Origin: Polytrichum commune | Taxonomy: Eukaryota > Streptophyta > Polytrichopsida > Polytrichales > Polytrichaceae | Direction: 5' to 3' | Assembly: GCA_950295325.1 (NCBI GenBank) | Contig: OX485808.1 | Location: 20,792,527 to 20,856,526, forward strand | Length of the DNA stretch: 64,000 nt | In this document: piece by piece, positions 10,018 through 21,381 of the stretch | Layout: every line of letters starts with the position of its first letter | Position numbering within the stretch: the stretch's first letter is position 1 | Made by a program: the position numbers and the translations under genes | The notes under the pieces: generated by a model | Told to the model about the DNA's origin: nothing | Database searches by the model: none | What the model saw: only the letters and a program-made list of their open reading frames with translations

Positions 10018-11612
10018 TGTGAGGCCAAACCCCCCACCCTTAAGCGTCCGTAGTCCGAGTAGTGGGTTTGGGCTCACATTCCTCCGCGGTATTGGATTTG
10101 GACTTGGATGAGTCCATAGTGCAAGGTTCACCCTTCAAGTGGTCTTGGATTTAACTAGCTCCTTCATAAACCCAGCTCCTTCATAAACCCAGCTTCTTAG
10201 CTTCTAACTAAACAAACCCAGCTCCTTCATAAACCCAGCTCCTTAGCTTCTAACTAAACAAACCCAGGTCCTTCATAAACCCAGCTCTTTACTTTCTAAC
10301 TAAACAAACCCAGCTCCTTCATAAACCCAGCTCCTTCATGAACCCACAACTTTGTAGTTGTAATTCCCAACTACCTCACTAATTATTCAAGCCCTTAACT
10401 AATCTTCCTACCTAATTTCCCTAATTCTACTAACAACCCCTTTCTAATCACACAATTCTTCTCTAATCCTAAAATCCTAAAATCCTAGAGAGGAGAGGGG
10501 GAGAGAGAATTTCCTAACTTCACTAAGACTAACTAATCCACACAAGTATATTTTTGCACTCATCACAACATCAAGTGCTCAACTCTTAAACATGGAACTT
10601 ACAACCACGTGTATTCAAAACATGAACTTTAAGTACCACAAATTGGAATCATGAATTAACTTTAAAATCCTTCACGTCAACACTAATTCTACCAAGAGGT
10701 CAAGCCCTCTTCAAGGCTAACAAGCCTTGGCTCTCAAACTAAAAACTAAGCACACACATGTGCTCCAATATGGCTTCCCACACCCACACTTATAACTCGT
10801 GGGGTGCCTTGGAGCACAAAGGAAAGAGAGGATGAGTGAGGGAAGAATGAGGGATTATATAGTAAGCTTGAGGGGGTGAGCACCCTCAAGGCTCACGATA
10901 AGCCCTTGAGATTTCCTCCTACTTAGTAGGCGCCAATCCTATCTTCTAAGTCTTCCTCCCTCAAATGATCAATAAGGATCCTAATTCGAACATTTAACTA
11001 GCCTTGGCTTTCTACCTACCACACTTTACCAAACTTGGGATGCTTAACTAGCCTTGGCTTTCTACCTACCACACTTTACCAAACTTGGGATGCTTCAACC
11101 CAAACTTAGCCTCCTTCGCTTTCCGCCGCCATAACTTTCTCCCCTTACTTTCCCAAATCGTCGCTCACCACTTAATTCAAACCACGATGCTTAACTCGTG
11201 ATTTGATTGGTGCTTTGAAAATTTGCTTATCCTCCACCTTGCATTCTTCCTTGGGCCTCCCCCATTAAGTGGCCATGATGAGGTGGTCCACTTGTGCGCT
11301 CCATGTGATCCTCCATTCATCCCAATTCGAATGCACTTGCCTCTTGAGTCACTTTGGTTGTCTCCATCCATTTGTACTAGCCTACTCACTAACTACTCAA
11401 TCCAAGTTCTCCTTACCTATCCTCATTCACTCAAATCTTTCCGAAGGTAAACACACAATAACAACTCACATCCTAGCCTCTTACAACATGGTACTTCTAA
11501 GACTAACATTTCACTCTTTTTATATTTTTGTGAAGTAACATGCTACTTCAAAGTGCATCAACTAACGTTTCAAGGGTCTAAGACTAAATGTGGGCACCCT
11601 TTTGGGCTCACA
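10018..11612 (-). repeat. 3' LTR of nested gypsy
   Basis: 1595 bases with termini TGTGAGGCC and GGGCTCACA. It includes a short tandem array built on AGCTCCTTCATAAACCC (about 10150-10345) and a direct 50-base duplication (about 10997-11095). Short ORFs in it are mirrored exactly in the other LTR and are not taken as genes. Confidence 0.93.
10150..10345. repeat. minisatellite inside LTR (also 18363-18558)
   Basis: Repeated AGCTCCTTCATAAACCC blocks alternate with TTAGCTTCTAACTAAACAAA spacers, giving a higher-order unit near 60 bases. The same array sits at the equivalent place in the right LTR. Confidence 0.8.
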
Positions 11613-11673
11613 TAATTGGCGACCATCGGGGGATGAATCCAAACATCTCTTGCTCCAAGGGTAAGTTGCCTAG

Positions 11674-14600
11674 TCAAGCTCGGTACTCCTTACATCTACT
11701 TCCCGATGTACGGGTAGGAAAGAGCTCACCATTCAATGTTTCCAATTGAATTGAATTATTAGGAAAGACCTCATAGACAAGGTAAGGTCCTAACCATACC
11801 GCATTGAATTTCGCCGGAAATTCAAGCTTTCGTGCGTCTTGAATCATGACCATCATTCCCGGTGTTAGGGCCCTTCTCTTATGTCGTTTGTCGAAAGTAA
11901 TCTTTCTCCTTCTTTGGATTGCCTCAATATGTTGAGCCGCCATTCTCCTCCCTTCGTCAAGTGCTTCCAAATCGGTTAGTCGATTTCGTAAGGATTGACT
12001 TTCGGTAAGTCTCGTACTCACGGCCACCCTAAGTGACTCGACTTCATATTCGATTGGTAGTGTCGCTTCAAGACCATAGACTAAGGAAAATGGTGTAGCA
12101 CGCGTAGTTACCTTATAGGTTGTACGGTATGCCCAAAGTGCCGCCGTTAGTTTCGTATCCCAATCCCGCTTCGAGTCTATAACCGTCTTGCGTAGTATAC
12201 TCACCAAAATTCCGTTAACCCTTTCCGTTTGTCCATTGGTTTGTGGGTGGTAGGGAGTAGTCTTCCGGTGATCAATTTTAAATTTCTCTGTCATCTCTCG
12301 AATCAAGTCATTCAAAAAGTGAGTACCCCTATCGCTTACTAGGATCTTCGGCACCCCGAACCGCGAAATTATGTTTTCGTACATAAATGTTGCCGCGTGT
12401 TCCGCCGTGTCGGTCTTCACCGCTTTGGCTTCCGCCCACTTGGTGAGGTACTCGGTTGCCACCACAATATATTTCATTCCTTTTGAAGATTGGGGATGGA
12501 CCTCACCCACATAGTCGATGCCCCATTTTTCGAAAGGAATTAAGGGTAATGATACATGTAAAGGCATCTCCATTCTAAGGTCGTCTCGGGCATACCGTTG
12601 GCAAGCGTCGCATTTCCTTACATAGTCATGGGCGTCCTTAAATAGTGTAGGCCAAAAGTAGCCCGCTCTAAGTATTTTTTGCCCGGTGAGTTGACCCGAG
12701 AAGTGACCGCCGCAAGCGCTATCGTGGCAAGCGATTAAAATCGCTTCAACCTCCGTTTTTGACACGCATCGTCGTAAAATACCATCGGACCCCCTTCTAA
12801 ACAACCTATGGCCCACTACAACAAATTGCCTACTATTTACCCTCACCTTCCTTCTCTCTTCTTTTGTCCACTCTTTGGGCAACTTGTGGGTTGTTAGAAA
12901 TTCCACTATGCCCGCATACCACTCCGGTGTAGAAGTGACCACAAAGAGGCTATCATCTACTAACATATCATTTACCGGATTTTTTCCTATCTCCTCCGAC
13001 AACCTAGACAAGTGGTCCGCTTGTAAATGCATACGACCCGGTTTATATTCCACCGTGTAGTCGAATTCTTCTAATAACAAAACCCACCTAGCTAACCTAC
13101 CACTTAACTCCGCCTTGTTAATTAGATACTTGATAGCCATGTGGTCAACAAAAAATACAACCGGGTTGCACATGAGGTAATGCCTAAACTTTTTAACGGA
13201 AAACACCATGGCTAGGCACTCCCTCTCCGTTGTAGAGTAGTTTCTTTCGGCGGGGGTCAATTGCTTACTCGCATAAGCTATAGGTTGATCCTTCTCTTTT
13301 TCTCCCGTTGCTTGACAAAGCGCACTCCCTATTGCCACATTACTAGCATCACAATAGACGTGAAAAGGTTTACCCCAATTGGGTGGTATCAACACCGGAT
13401 AGGTGCTCAACCTATCCCGCAATTCCTCAAAGGCTTTTTGACAAGCATCCGTCCACTCGAATTTGACATCCTTTTTGAGCAAATGGGTAATGGGCACCGC
13501 TATCTTTGAAAAATTAGGAATAAGTTCCCGGTACCATCCCACATGTCCTAACAACTTAGAGATCCCCTTGGAATTGGTTGGAGTTGCCAAGTCGCTTATG
13601 GCCGCAATCTTATCCGGATCGGGTTCTCTACCTTTCTCACTAACAACATAACCCAACAACACTCCCTTATTCACTCCCAAAAATGTCTTATCCGGGTTCA
13701 ATGCTAACCTCATCTTCCTACACCTAACCAATGCCTCCCTAACACAATGTAGGTGATCATCCACCAAATTGCTATACTCCCTAACCTCTTTCTCCCCCAA
13801 TTTGGAGCCCATCTTCATTTGTCGGGTTTTTCCATTCTTTAATTTCACATCCACGTACCGCCAATCCGCTTCCGACACATGTGCTTGTTCCTCTTTGTTC
13901 CGATACCAATCGGAAGGCACATTGGGGTAATCTTTCATATCTTGACCTACAACTATCCCCGTAGACGTGGTCTTGAAATGTAAAGGCTCCTCCAATTTCG
14001 ATGACTCAATAATCACATCCTCCTCTTGAGTCCCATCTACATGAATTAAACTAACCTCACCCTCTTCCACGTCATCTACCCAAGGTGTTAACCCACCGCT
14101 AACCCACTCTTCCTCGGTGAGCACCTCACATGGCTCCAACAATAAGCCCTCTCCTAAACTAACACTAGGAAATTCACTCCCTAAGCCTACTTGGTGAAAT
14201 GTAACCATTACATCAACCTCGGACTCGGGGTACTCCCTTAGCCATTGGGCATAATCCCCATTATCCCCATAATTGTAAAAATTAGGACCTAGACTTCCCG
14301 AGCCCGAATCTATAACAACCCTTTGACCTTCGGGATGGACGACTCCCACCAATGCCTTGCCAATCTCATTCTCGTTTAAGTCATCAATTTCCTTCTCCAA
14401 TGGCAAATACATCTCCTTCTTCATCCATCCTTCTAATGAACCAATGGACACTATGACCCTATTACCCTCCGGACCATAAGTGATGGATGGTTTAGGTCCA
14501 CCCCAATTGACCATAGCATTCGCCATCCGCAACCAAGGCCTACCTAGCAAAATGGGGAAGGTGTCCTTGTTGGAGTGCATTTTAATGACATGGAAGGTGA

Positions 14601-17322
14601 CCAAGTACTCCTCACCTCCCGTAGTCATTCTACAATCCTTGATCATCCCCAAAGGCGTAGTCGAACTTTGATTTGCCATATTTATGACCAAAGGTGAAGG
14701 CCCCGTGAGTCCAAGTCCCAATTTTTTCATAGTATCCTCCGGTAGTATATTTAGACTACTCCCTCCGTCGACTAGCACATTAGGAACCACCTTATCTACT
14801 ATAACAACTTCTATTTCTATAGCTTTCACGTCTCTTCCACCTTGTGATTGGATCCTAGCGGCTATTTTAGCTTTCACCTTCCTCATCCTCTTGTGTACCG
14901 GCATTCCCTCCTTTAATGTTTTCCTTGCCGTGGGTGAAATTTCCAATAGTTGGCCGAAAGTAATATCCGCCTTGAGTGTACTAAGGTCCGCCCACAAGTC
15001 GTACCCGGTAGATCTTTCCACCTTAGAATTACCCACTACGTCGAATTCGTCTACGGGAACCCCCGGTCCTTCCCATTCACCCACATCGCTATTATCCAAG
15101 TCATGTACCGCATTAGTCCTCTCCCTATCTTGTAAAATTATATTTTCCCTCTCCACATCCTTAGTAGCTCTTCTAGCTACCCTATCCAACTCGGAGAGAT
15201 TAATCTCTTCATCCGAAGAGTAATTTCCTTGCTCTCCTATTCCTACCTCCAACGGGGCATCCCCTCTCCTAGCCCTAGTAGTTACCGCTAGTGCAGGTGC
15301 TTCTTCAACCACACCCTTACCCTTCACTAACTCATATGTAATAGCATTGGTGTGAGGAGGCCATTGACTTTGCTCCTCTCCAATTCTCGTTGGGAGAGGA
15401 AGCATGTCATCACATGTGGCCTCCAACACTCCATCCATGAACCTAACATCTTGGGAGTTAGATGGTCCCGGATCCGTTGGAGGCGCTTGTCTCCCGTTAC
15501 TACCATTAGGTGGAACTCCTTGTCTATTTTGTATTGGAATGTAACCGGTTGTAGTTTGCAAGCCCGCCGGTGGATGAAAAGTTTGCCTAGCATTACTATG
15601 GTCATAGTATAAGTTAGGTGGCCTAAGTTCATTGGCCGGTACTCCTTGTGGCCTAGCACCTCGCATATTATCCCTTGCTTGTTGTTGTGGATTAGCCACC
15701 GGGTAAGGGACATTAATTATTTTGTCCGGTTGGCGACACGTATCCGAGGGATGACTTCCTCCACAATTGCTACAATTAAACTCTTGACCTTCGGACCAAC
15801 ATTGTCCTTGAGCGTGCCACCTTCCACAAAAGGGATGAAATTCCTTCTTCTCTAAATTTTGGCCACCTTGCCCTCTAGGTTGTGGTCCTCTATTGCTTCC
15901 ATTTCCATAGTGAGGTGGCGCTTGACCTCGTTGATTTTGTTGAGGTGGGTTACCGTTTCCTCTTTGGTCACGGTTTTGTCCACTTCTACAAAATTGACGC
16001 GTGTGGCCCGGTTGGCCACATTGGACACACCATAATCCGGAAGAATGCCTACCCGACTCAACCGGGGGTGGAGGCCCCGGTTGTTGACTCCGGATCATTA
16101 ATGACATTTGATCCGTGAGGCTTTGCATTTGTTTTATCATAGCCTCTTGGAATCCTAGTTGGCTAGCACCTAGTCTTCTCTCAACCTCCTCCAAGTGTGG
16201 ATCCGTTCTAAGGGCCGGTAGTGCCAAAAGAGGTGCCGGTTCCCTAACCGCTAAAGGTCGGGGACCGGTGTCCACAATGGCATATGGAATTTGGTTCTCA
16301 TACTTAGCGGGTTCTACCGCTACCACCCTAGGGCGTATGGGGATGAATTGTGGGATCAATTCATCCTCCCTTCTCCATAGCCTTTCGTGATCTTTATCCA
16401 AGTTTTCAATATCTCTAGCCGCACGCTTGGCATCCGCCAAGGTCAAGGGATTCCTTTCTAGAACACCCCTAATAGTTCCGGACTTAAAAAACCCTTGAAT
16501 GAAAAATTGCTTTAGCGTGTCGTCGTTGAGCATGGTACCCACAAATCTAGTGCACACTAAATCAAACCTCCTAATGTAAGCCGAAATTTCTTCCTCCCTT
16601 CCTTGCTTCAATGACGACAATGCCCTTAATGCGGTACTTTGACCCACTTCCGGCCTAAATTCGTTAAGAAACTCCCTTTGTAATTGTTCCCATCCCCTAA
16701 AATGTCCCTCGGCATGATCCCGATACCATTCATAGGCTTCCCCCTCTAGAGTGGTAGGAAACCACACTAACCAATAACCCGGGTCGGTTATGAGGAAGCT
16801 AGCCAACCGTTCGATATACCGTTCCATATGCCGAGAGGGGTCCTCATCCTTGGTCCCATAAAATTTAGGGAGATGAGATGGCATATCCATCGCCGCTAAA
16901 TTTTGTGGAACCACAATTGGTAGGCCTCTTGGCCTAACCAATGGGTCTATTGGAGGTATAGGAGGTATGGGCGGAATTGGGGGTATGGGTGGTGGATCCA
17001 TCCCCCGTTTCTCGGCCATGGTGACCGGTGAACTATTCAACAATCCCCTATCAACTTCTACCGGGAATTCTTCTCTAAGTGTGTAATTTTCCGAAGAAGT
17101 TTCACCACTCAATTTGGAGGGAGTGATCTCCTCTTCAAGTTCAGCTCCAAGTTCTAAGGTGTCTAGAATTGACCTAGTCCTAGGTTCGACGTTCAAACAA
17201 CTCTCTATTCTAACATTATCTTGTTCTAATCTATCACTGATTTTAGAGGACCGCCTCTTTCGAGTAGATTTCTCTAGTCCTACTATCAAACTTGGTTTTT
17301 GTGAGCGAGTCCTACCTTGCAT
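11674..17322 (-). CDS. gag-pol polyprotein with in-frame deletion of the RT core (nested gypsy)
   Basis: An open frame of 1882 residues from ATG at 17322. Gag includes a proline/isoleucine repeat (PPIPPIPP) near residue 110 and CCHC knuckles near 430 (CVQCGQPGHTRQFC) and 520 (CSNCGGSHPSDTC). Protease is near 850 (LVDGGSSLNILPE). RT should follow, but the sequence passes from a pre-RT segment ending EYSNLVD straight into HCVREALVRCRKM, the region after YxDD. Roughly 200-250 residues, including both catalytic motifs, are absent (junction near base 13760). RNase H (near 1320, YCDASNVAIGSAL), integrase HHCC (1535-1575) and DDE residues (GIDYVG, VSDRGTHF, GQTERVNG) appear intact. No chromodomain. 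The deletion keeps frame, so Gag, protease and integrase could still be made. Confidence 0.93.
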   Translation of the reverse strand: MQGRTRSQKPSLIVGLEKSTRKRRSSKISDRLEQDNVRIESCLNVEPRTRSILDTLELGAELEEEITPSKLSGETSSENYTLREEFPVEVDRGLLNSSPVTMAEKRGMDPPPIPPIPPIPPIPPIDPLVRPRGLPIVVPQNLAAMDMPSHLPKFYGTKDEDPSRHMERYIERLASFLITDPGYWLVWFPTTLEGEAYEWYRDHAEGHFRGWEQLQREFLNEFRPEVGQSTALRALSSLKQGREEEISAYIRRFDLVCTRFVGTMLNDDTLKQFFIQGFFKSGTIRGVLERNPLTLADAKRAARDIENLDKDHERLWRREDELIPQFIPIRPRVVAVEPAKYENQIPYAIVDTGPRPLAVREPAPLLALPALRTDPHLEEVERRLGASQLGFQEAMIKQMQSLTDQMSLMIRSQQPGPPPPVESGRHSSGLWCVQCGQPGHTRQFCRSGQNRDQRGNGNPPQQNQRGQAPPHYGNGSNRGPQPRGQGGQNLEKKEFHPFCGRWHAQGQCWSEGQEFNCSNCGGSHPSDTCRQPDKIINVPYPVANPQQQARDNMRGARPQGVPANELRPPNLYYDHSNARQTFHPPAGLQTTTGYIPIQNRQGVPPNGSNGRQAPPTDPGPSNSQDVRFMDGVLEATCDDMLPLPTRIGEEQSQWPPHTNAITYELVKGKGVVEEAPALAVTTRARRGDAPLEVGIGEQGNYSSDEEINLSELDRVARRATKDVERENIILQDRERTNAVHDLDNSDVGEWEGPGVPVDEFDVVGNSKVERSTGYDLWADLSTLKADITFGQLLEISPTARKTLKEGMPVHKRMRKVKAKIAARIQSQGGRDVKAIEIEVVIVDKVVPNVLVDGGSSLNILPEDTMKKLGLGLTGPSPLVINMANQSSTTPLGMIKDCRMTTGGEEYLVTFHVIKMHSNKDTFPILLGRPWLRMANAMVNWGGPKPSITYGPEGNRVIVSIGSLEGWMKKEMYLPLEKEIDDLNENEIGKALVGVVHPEGQRVVIDSGSGSLGPNFYNYGDNGDYAQWLREYPESEVDVMVTFHQVGLGSEFPSVSLGEGLLLEPCEVLTEEEWVSGGLTPWVDDVEEGEVSLIHVDGTQEEDVIIESSKLEEPLHFKTTSTGIVVGQDMKDYPNVPSDWYRNKEEQAHVSEADWRYVDVKLKNGKTRQMKMGSKLGEKEVREYSNLVDDHLHCVREALVRCRKMRLALNPDKTFLGVNKGVLLGYVVSEKGREPDPDKIAAISDLATPTNSKGISKLLGHVGWYRELIPNFSKIAVPITHLLKKDVKFEWTDACQKAFEELRDRLSTYPVLIPPNWGKPFHVYCDASNVAIGSALCQATGEKEKDQPIAYASKQLTPAERNYSTTERECLAMVFSVKKFRHYLMCNPVVFFVDHMAIKYLINKAELSGRLARWVLLLEEFDYTVEYKPGRMHLQADHLSRLSEEIGKNPVNDMLVDDSLFVVTSTPEWYAGIVEFLTTHKLPKEWTKEERRKVRVNSRQFVVVGHRLFRRGSDGILRRCVSKTEVEAILIACHDSACGGHFSGQLTGQKILRAGYFWPTLFKDAHDYVRKCDACQRYARDDLRMEMPLHVSLPLIPFEKWGIDYVGEVHPQSSKGMKYIVVATEYLTKWAEAKAVKTDTAEHAATFMYENIISRFGVPKILVSDRGTHFLNDLIREMTEKFKIDHRKTTPYHPQTNGQTERVNGILVSILRKTVIDSKRDWDTKLTAALWAYRTTYKVTTRATPFSLVYGLEATLPIEYEVESLRVAVSTRLTESQSLRNRLTDLEALDEGRRMAAQHIEAIQRRRKITFDKRHKRRALTPGMMVMIQDARKLEFPAKFNAVWLGPYLVYEVFPNNSIQLETLNGELFPTRTSGSRCKEYRA

Positions 17323-18208
17323 TCTATAAGAATCGATCGACCCTCACTTGACCACACATAATCCTAGCAATTCCCCTCTTAATATTTTCACTTGTCTTGG
17401 TGTGGTTATAATTTTTTAGGAGGTGAGGAAAAGAACCTGCAAGCCCACTTAGGTGAAAGAATCCCAATAGGGGATAGGCATGTTCATGTTAATTTTTTGG
17501 TTAAGTCGGAGCATCACCTCCGCACCTTCCCGCAAATTAACACTCACCACAATACCGATTGTGAGGGGGTGACCTTCCGAGTAGATTATGTTAAAAGTCG
17601 AGGCTTCACCCTTCAACTTCTCACACCATCCACAATTCGGGAATTACCCTCTACAACGGATAACAACAATCACGAGTACAAAAGGTATTCCTTAATTAGT
17701 TAATGAGTTCACTTTGAAGAAATAAACATACCTTGAGCAATCGCATCCCCCTGTGAGTTAGCACTCCCCTCAATCGTGACTCAATGTAACAACACCATAA
17801 ACTTTGTGAAATATTAATTTAATCTAGAGCATGAAATGACAACTCCTAAAACTTTGAGACTCACCCCGAGGTGAGTGTCAAAGTTCAATGTCCTAAGGTG
17901 AATTTACCCTCTAATGTTTTAATGAGCTACTCGGTTATAGGTTCCTTTTAAGTTCTTAGCAAATCCCCAAAAAGGTTGAGGACGTACCTTCGCCGCGCTC
18001 CTTCCTCAAAAATGAATTTGCGTAATTGACAATGCAATTCATTCCAAGGAATAGTTGAAATACAATAAATTCAAATGTAACCCAAAGAGAGAATACTTAC
18101 CGAGTTTCGGGTGCTCCTTCCCTTCTCTCAAGTTTGTGTCTCCAATTTTTCCTAGTTGCCTCCAAGTCTCCTAGTCGCCTCCAAGTCTTGTAACTACCTT
18201 CCGCTTCG
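17323..18208 (-). other. 5' leader of the nested gypsy
   Basis: Between the primer-binding site and the gag start. It contains short ORFs only, none with recognisable content. It probably carries packaging signals. Confidence 0.6.
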
Positions 18209-18226
18209 CTCCCGGCAGACGCACCA
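18209..18226 (-). promoter_or_regulatory. primer-binding site complementary to a tRNA-Gly 3' end
   Basis: The plus strand reads CTCCCGGCAGACGCACCA, four bases (ATTA) away from the LTR edge at 18231. It ends in CCA as a mature tRNA does and matches, from memory, the 18 terminal bases of plant tRNA-Gly(UCC). On the element's sense strand this is the minus-strand priming site. Confidence 0.75.
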
Positions 18227-18230
18227 ATTA

Positions 18231-19825
18231 TGTGAGGCCAAACCCCCCACCCTTAAGCGTCCGTAGTCCGAGTAGTGGGTTTGGGCTCACATTCCTCCGC
18301 GGTATTGGATTTGGACTTGGATGAGTCCATAGTGCAAGGTTCACCCTTCAAGTGGTCTTGGATTTAACTAGCTCCTTCATAAACCCAGCTCCTTCATAAA
18401 CCCAGCTTCTTAGCTTCTAACTAAACAAACCCAGCTCCTTCATAAACCCAGCTCCTTAGCTTCTAACTAAACAAACCCAGGTCCTTCATAAACCCAGCTC
18501 TTTACTTTCTAACTAAACAAACCCAGCTCCTTCATAAACCCAGCTCCTTCATGAACCCACAACTTTGTAGTTGTAATTCCCAACTACCTCACTAATTATT
18601 CAAGCCCTTAACTAATCTTCCTACCTAATTTCCCTAATTCTACTAACAACCCCTTTCTAATCACACAATTCTTCTCTAATCCTAAAATCCTAAAATCCTA
18701 GAGAGGAGAGGGGGAGAGAGAATTTCCTAACTTCACTAAGACTAACTAATCCACACAAGTATATTTTTGCACTCATCACAACATCAAGTGCTCAACTCTT
18801 AAACATGGAACTTACAACCACGTGTATTCAAAACATGAACTTTAAGTACCACAAATTGGAATCATGAATTAACTTTAAAATCCTTCACGTCAACACTAAT
18901 TCTACCAAGAGGTCAAGCCCTCTTCAAGGCTAACAAGCCTTGGCTCTCAAACTAAAAACTAAGCACACACATGTGCTCCAATATGGCTTCCCACACCCAC
19001 ACTTATAACTCGTGGGGTGCCTTGGAGCACAAAGGAAAGAGAGGATGAGTGAGGGAAGAATGAGGGATTATATAGTAAGCTTGAGGGGGTGAGCACCCTC
19101 AAGGCTCACGATAAGCCCTTGAGATTTCCTCCTACTTAGTAGGCGCCAATCCTATCTTCTAAGTCTTCCTCCCTCAAATGATCAATAAGGATCCTAATTC
19201 GAACATTTAACTAGCCTTGGCTTTCTACCTACCACACTTTACCAAACTTGGGATGCTTAACTAGCCTTGGCTTTCTACCTACCACACTTTACCAAACTTG
19301 GGATGCTTCAACCCAAACTTAGCCTCCTTCGCTTTCCGCCGCCATAACTTTCTCCCCTTACTTTCCCAAATCGTCGCTCACCACTTAATTCAAACCACGA
19401 TGCTTAACTCGTGATTTGATTGGTGCTTTGAAAATTTGCTTATCCTCCACCTTGCATTCTTCCTTGGGCCTCCCCCATTAAGTGGCCATGATGAGGTGGT
19501 CCACTTGTGCGCTCCATGTGATCCTCCATTCATCCCAATTCGAATGCACTTGCCTCTTGAGTCACTTTGGTTGTCTCCATCCATTTGTACTAGCCTACTC
19601 ACTAACTACTCAATCCAAGTTCTCCTTACCTATCCTCATTCACTCAAATCTTTCCGAAGGTAAACACACAATAACAACTCACATCCTAGCCTCTTACAAC
19701 ATGGTACTTCTAAGACTAACATTTCACTCTTTTTATATTTTTGTGAAGTAACATGCTACTTCAAAGTGCATCAACTAACGTTTCAAGGGTCTAAGACTAA
19801 ATGTGGGCACCCTTTTGGGCTCACA
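18231..19825 (-). repeat. 5' LTR of nested gypsy
   Basis: 1595 bases, same length and apparently same sequence as the 3' LTR. U3 starts at 19825. It drives the minus-strand polyprotein. Confidence 0.93.
19068..19075 (-). promoter_or_regulatory. candidate TATA box of the nested gypsy 5' LTR
   Basis: The minus strand reads ACTATATAATCCC about 750 bases into the LTR. It is the best TATA-like match noted in the unit; transcription start not verified. Confidence 0.4.
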
Positions 19826-19830
19826 CCAAT
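19826..19830. repeat. target-site duplication CCAAT, right side of nested gypsy
   Basis: Perfect copy of 10013-10017, directly after the LTR terminus CTCACA. Confidence 0.9.
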
Positions 19831-21381
19831 TTGATCAGCTGGTCCGGCATGGCGAGGATATAGCACCTCGTTGCTACCACCACTCGTGGAAGCCACCGCA
19901 TTTGCCAATGTTTGTGAGCGAGTAGAAGCCGCCGCCACCACCTCTCCAGCTGCTCCAAACATATACATGTCCGAATCCGAGGTACCACCACCCACATGCG
20001 GCTCAGAAATTTGAGCAAAAGATGCAGAAGATTTGAGTTTTTGCTCAAGCTCTGCCACCTTAGCCTCAAGACTCTGCTCCCTTGGAGACTTTCCAGTGAC
20101 ATAACTGGCAGGCCGCATCTCAGGATGAAGTTGGAAACAATGATCCACATCGTGATTAGTGCCACCACAATGGTTACATTTCAATTGTCTCTTCTTAGAA
20201 TTGTCCCCTGCCTTTACTGGTTCCATCTTTTGTTTGAATTTTCCCAAAGGCTGAGTTTTCTTCTTCTTAGGACAATTGGGATCATTCTTCGAATGACCAG
20301 CTTCTCCACAACCCCAACAATGCAAAATCTTTTGCTTCTTGACGGGTTGAGTCTCAGCTAAACTACTAGTAGCTGTGACAATTCTTCTTGGTTTCGGACT
20401 CTCTGTCATCCAAAATACCATATCCGTGGCATCATGTTGGCAAAGAGCCCAATCACATCTCTCAACCACGGCAAACGCTTGTGCAAGCGTAGCTCGGCCC
20501 TCGTAGTCGAGGATAATCCGAGGTGATGCCAACTCAAATAGCCGCTTGTCAATCTTAGAAAAAAAGATTTTAACAAGCTGACTCTCAGCAAAAACACCTC
20601 CCGACTCCACAGCAAATCGCGCGAGTCGCGTATACATGGTCCGTGGAGTATCATCCTTCTCTCGGCGGAAATCCTGGATTCGCTGCATCTGGTCTCGCCG
20701 AAACCCACCATACTCCACTTCCAAATGTGCGACAAATTCAGTAAGGGGATTAAACGGAGGTGGTGGACCAACAGCCGTCAATGCTGCATGTGTAGCACGT
20801 GCCACCCGTGAAAGGGTTGCCGTGCTACTGCTAGCCACCATTGGCCCAAGTGCCAGTTCCGTGTCCTTAGACTCCGCCGGCGATTCCTCCTCCTTTAAGG
20901 TGGGTGGAGCTAAGGTAGCAACCGCCCCATCCTTAAGGGCTGAAATGAGCTCAACCCGAGCCTCCCAATACTGCTCCACCTCCCGAAGTTGTCGCTGATG
21001 ACCCTCTGTCCAGCGTTCATAAGTTTGGAGTGCCTCATACTCCAAATGTTGAGGCAGAAGTTCAAAGGCATACCAATCATTGAAATTGGAAGACCTTTGG
21101 CGTTTCTCCTTAATCCAGGTACGAAACCGGAGTTTCCAATCGGGCAAGGAAATGCCCCCAGCTCGACCTGAAAACCGATCAAGCACTGAATTGTGGCGAT
21201 CGTCCTCCATTTCGTCGAACGTGCCGACACTCCAAATCCGAAGCCTACTAGTAGTGTCCAACGCCGAAATAGGCTCAAAAGCCTCGTTGGTATCTACCTC
21301 TGGCTCAAGATTTGTGGTATGCACGTCCTCCAAGTAATCTGGTGATGGAGATCGATAATATCGGCTCCTAGTTTGCACCAT
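19831..21381 (-). pseudogene. gag of the outer, methyltransferase-bearing gypsy (interrupted)
   Basis: ATG at 21379-21381 (start MVQTRSRYY). The capsid-like region is followed by two zinc knuckles: CWGCGEAGHSKNDPNC (one residue pair longer than the CCHC standard) and CNHCGGTNHDVDHC (canonical). About 517 residues lie on this side of the nested insertion. The frame runs into the inserted LTR and ends there artificially at 19783. Discounting the insert and one CCAAT, the frame continues without a shift into the protease segment at 10017, so gag and pol were one frame. No stop is visible inside gag itself. Confidence 0.85.

Larger units (their letters stand above)
10018..19825 (-). mobile_element. 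young nested Ty3/gypsy element with defective reverse transcriptase
   Basis: The element is 9808 bases. Two LTRs of exactly 1595 bases (10018-11612 and 18231-19825) flank a 6618-base interior, and a perfect CCAAT duplication flanks the whole. The LTRs look identical wherever compared, including shared internal repeats, so insertion was recent. The interior encodes one uninterrupted gag-pol frame on the minus strand (17322 to 11674) and has a primer-binding site next to the 5' LTR. Despite the intact frame, the fingers and palm of reverse transcriptase are missing, so it must have been mobilised by an intact relative. The gag, protease (DGGSS type) and absence of a chromodomain suggest a non-chromovirus (Tat/Athila-like) lineage. 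Confidence 0.93.

Noticed and set aside
11177-11538. Short ORFs in the LTR, duplicated exactly at 19390-19751
   Set aside because: Their duplication is explained by the two LTRs; contents are low in information and overlap on both strands.
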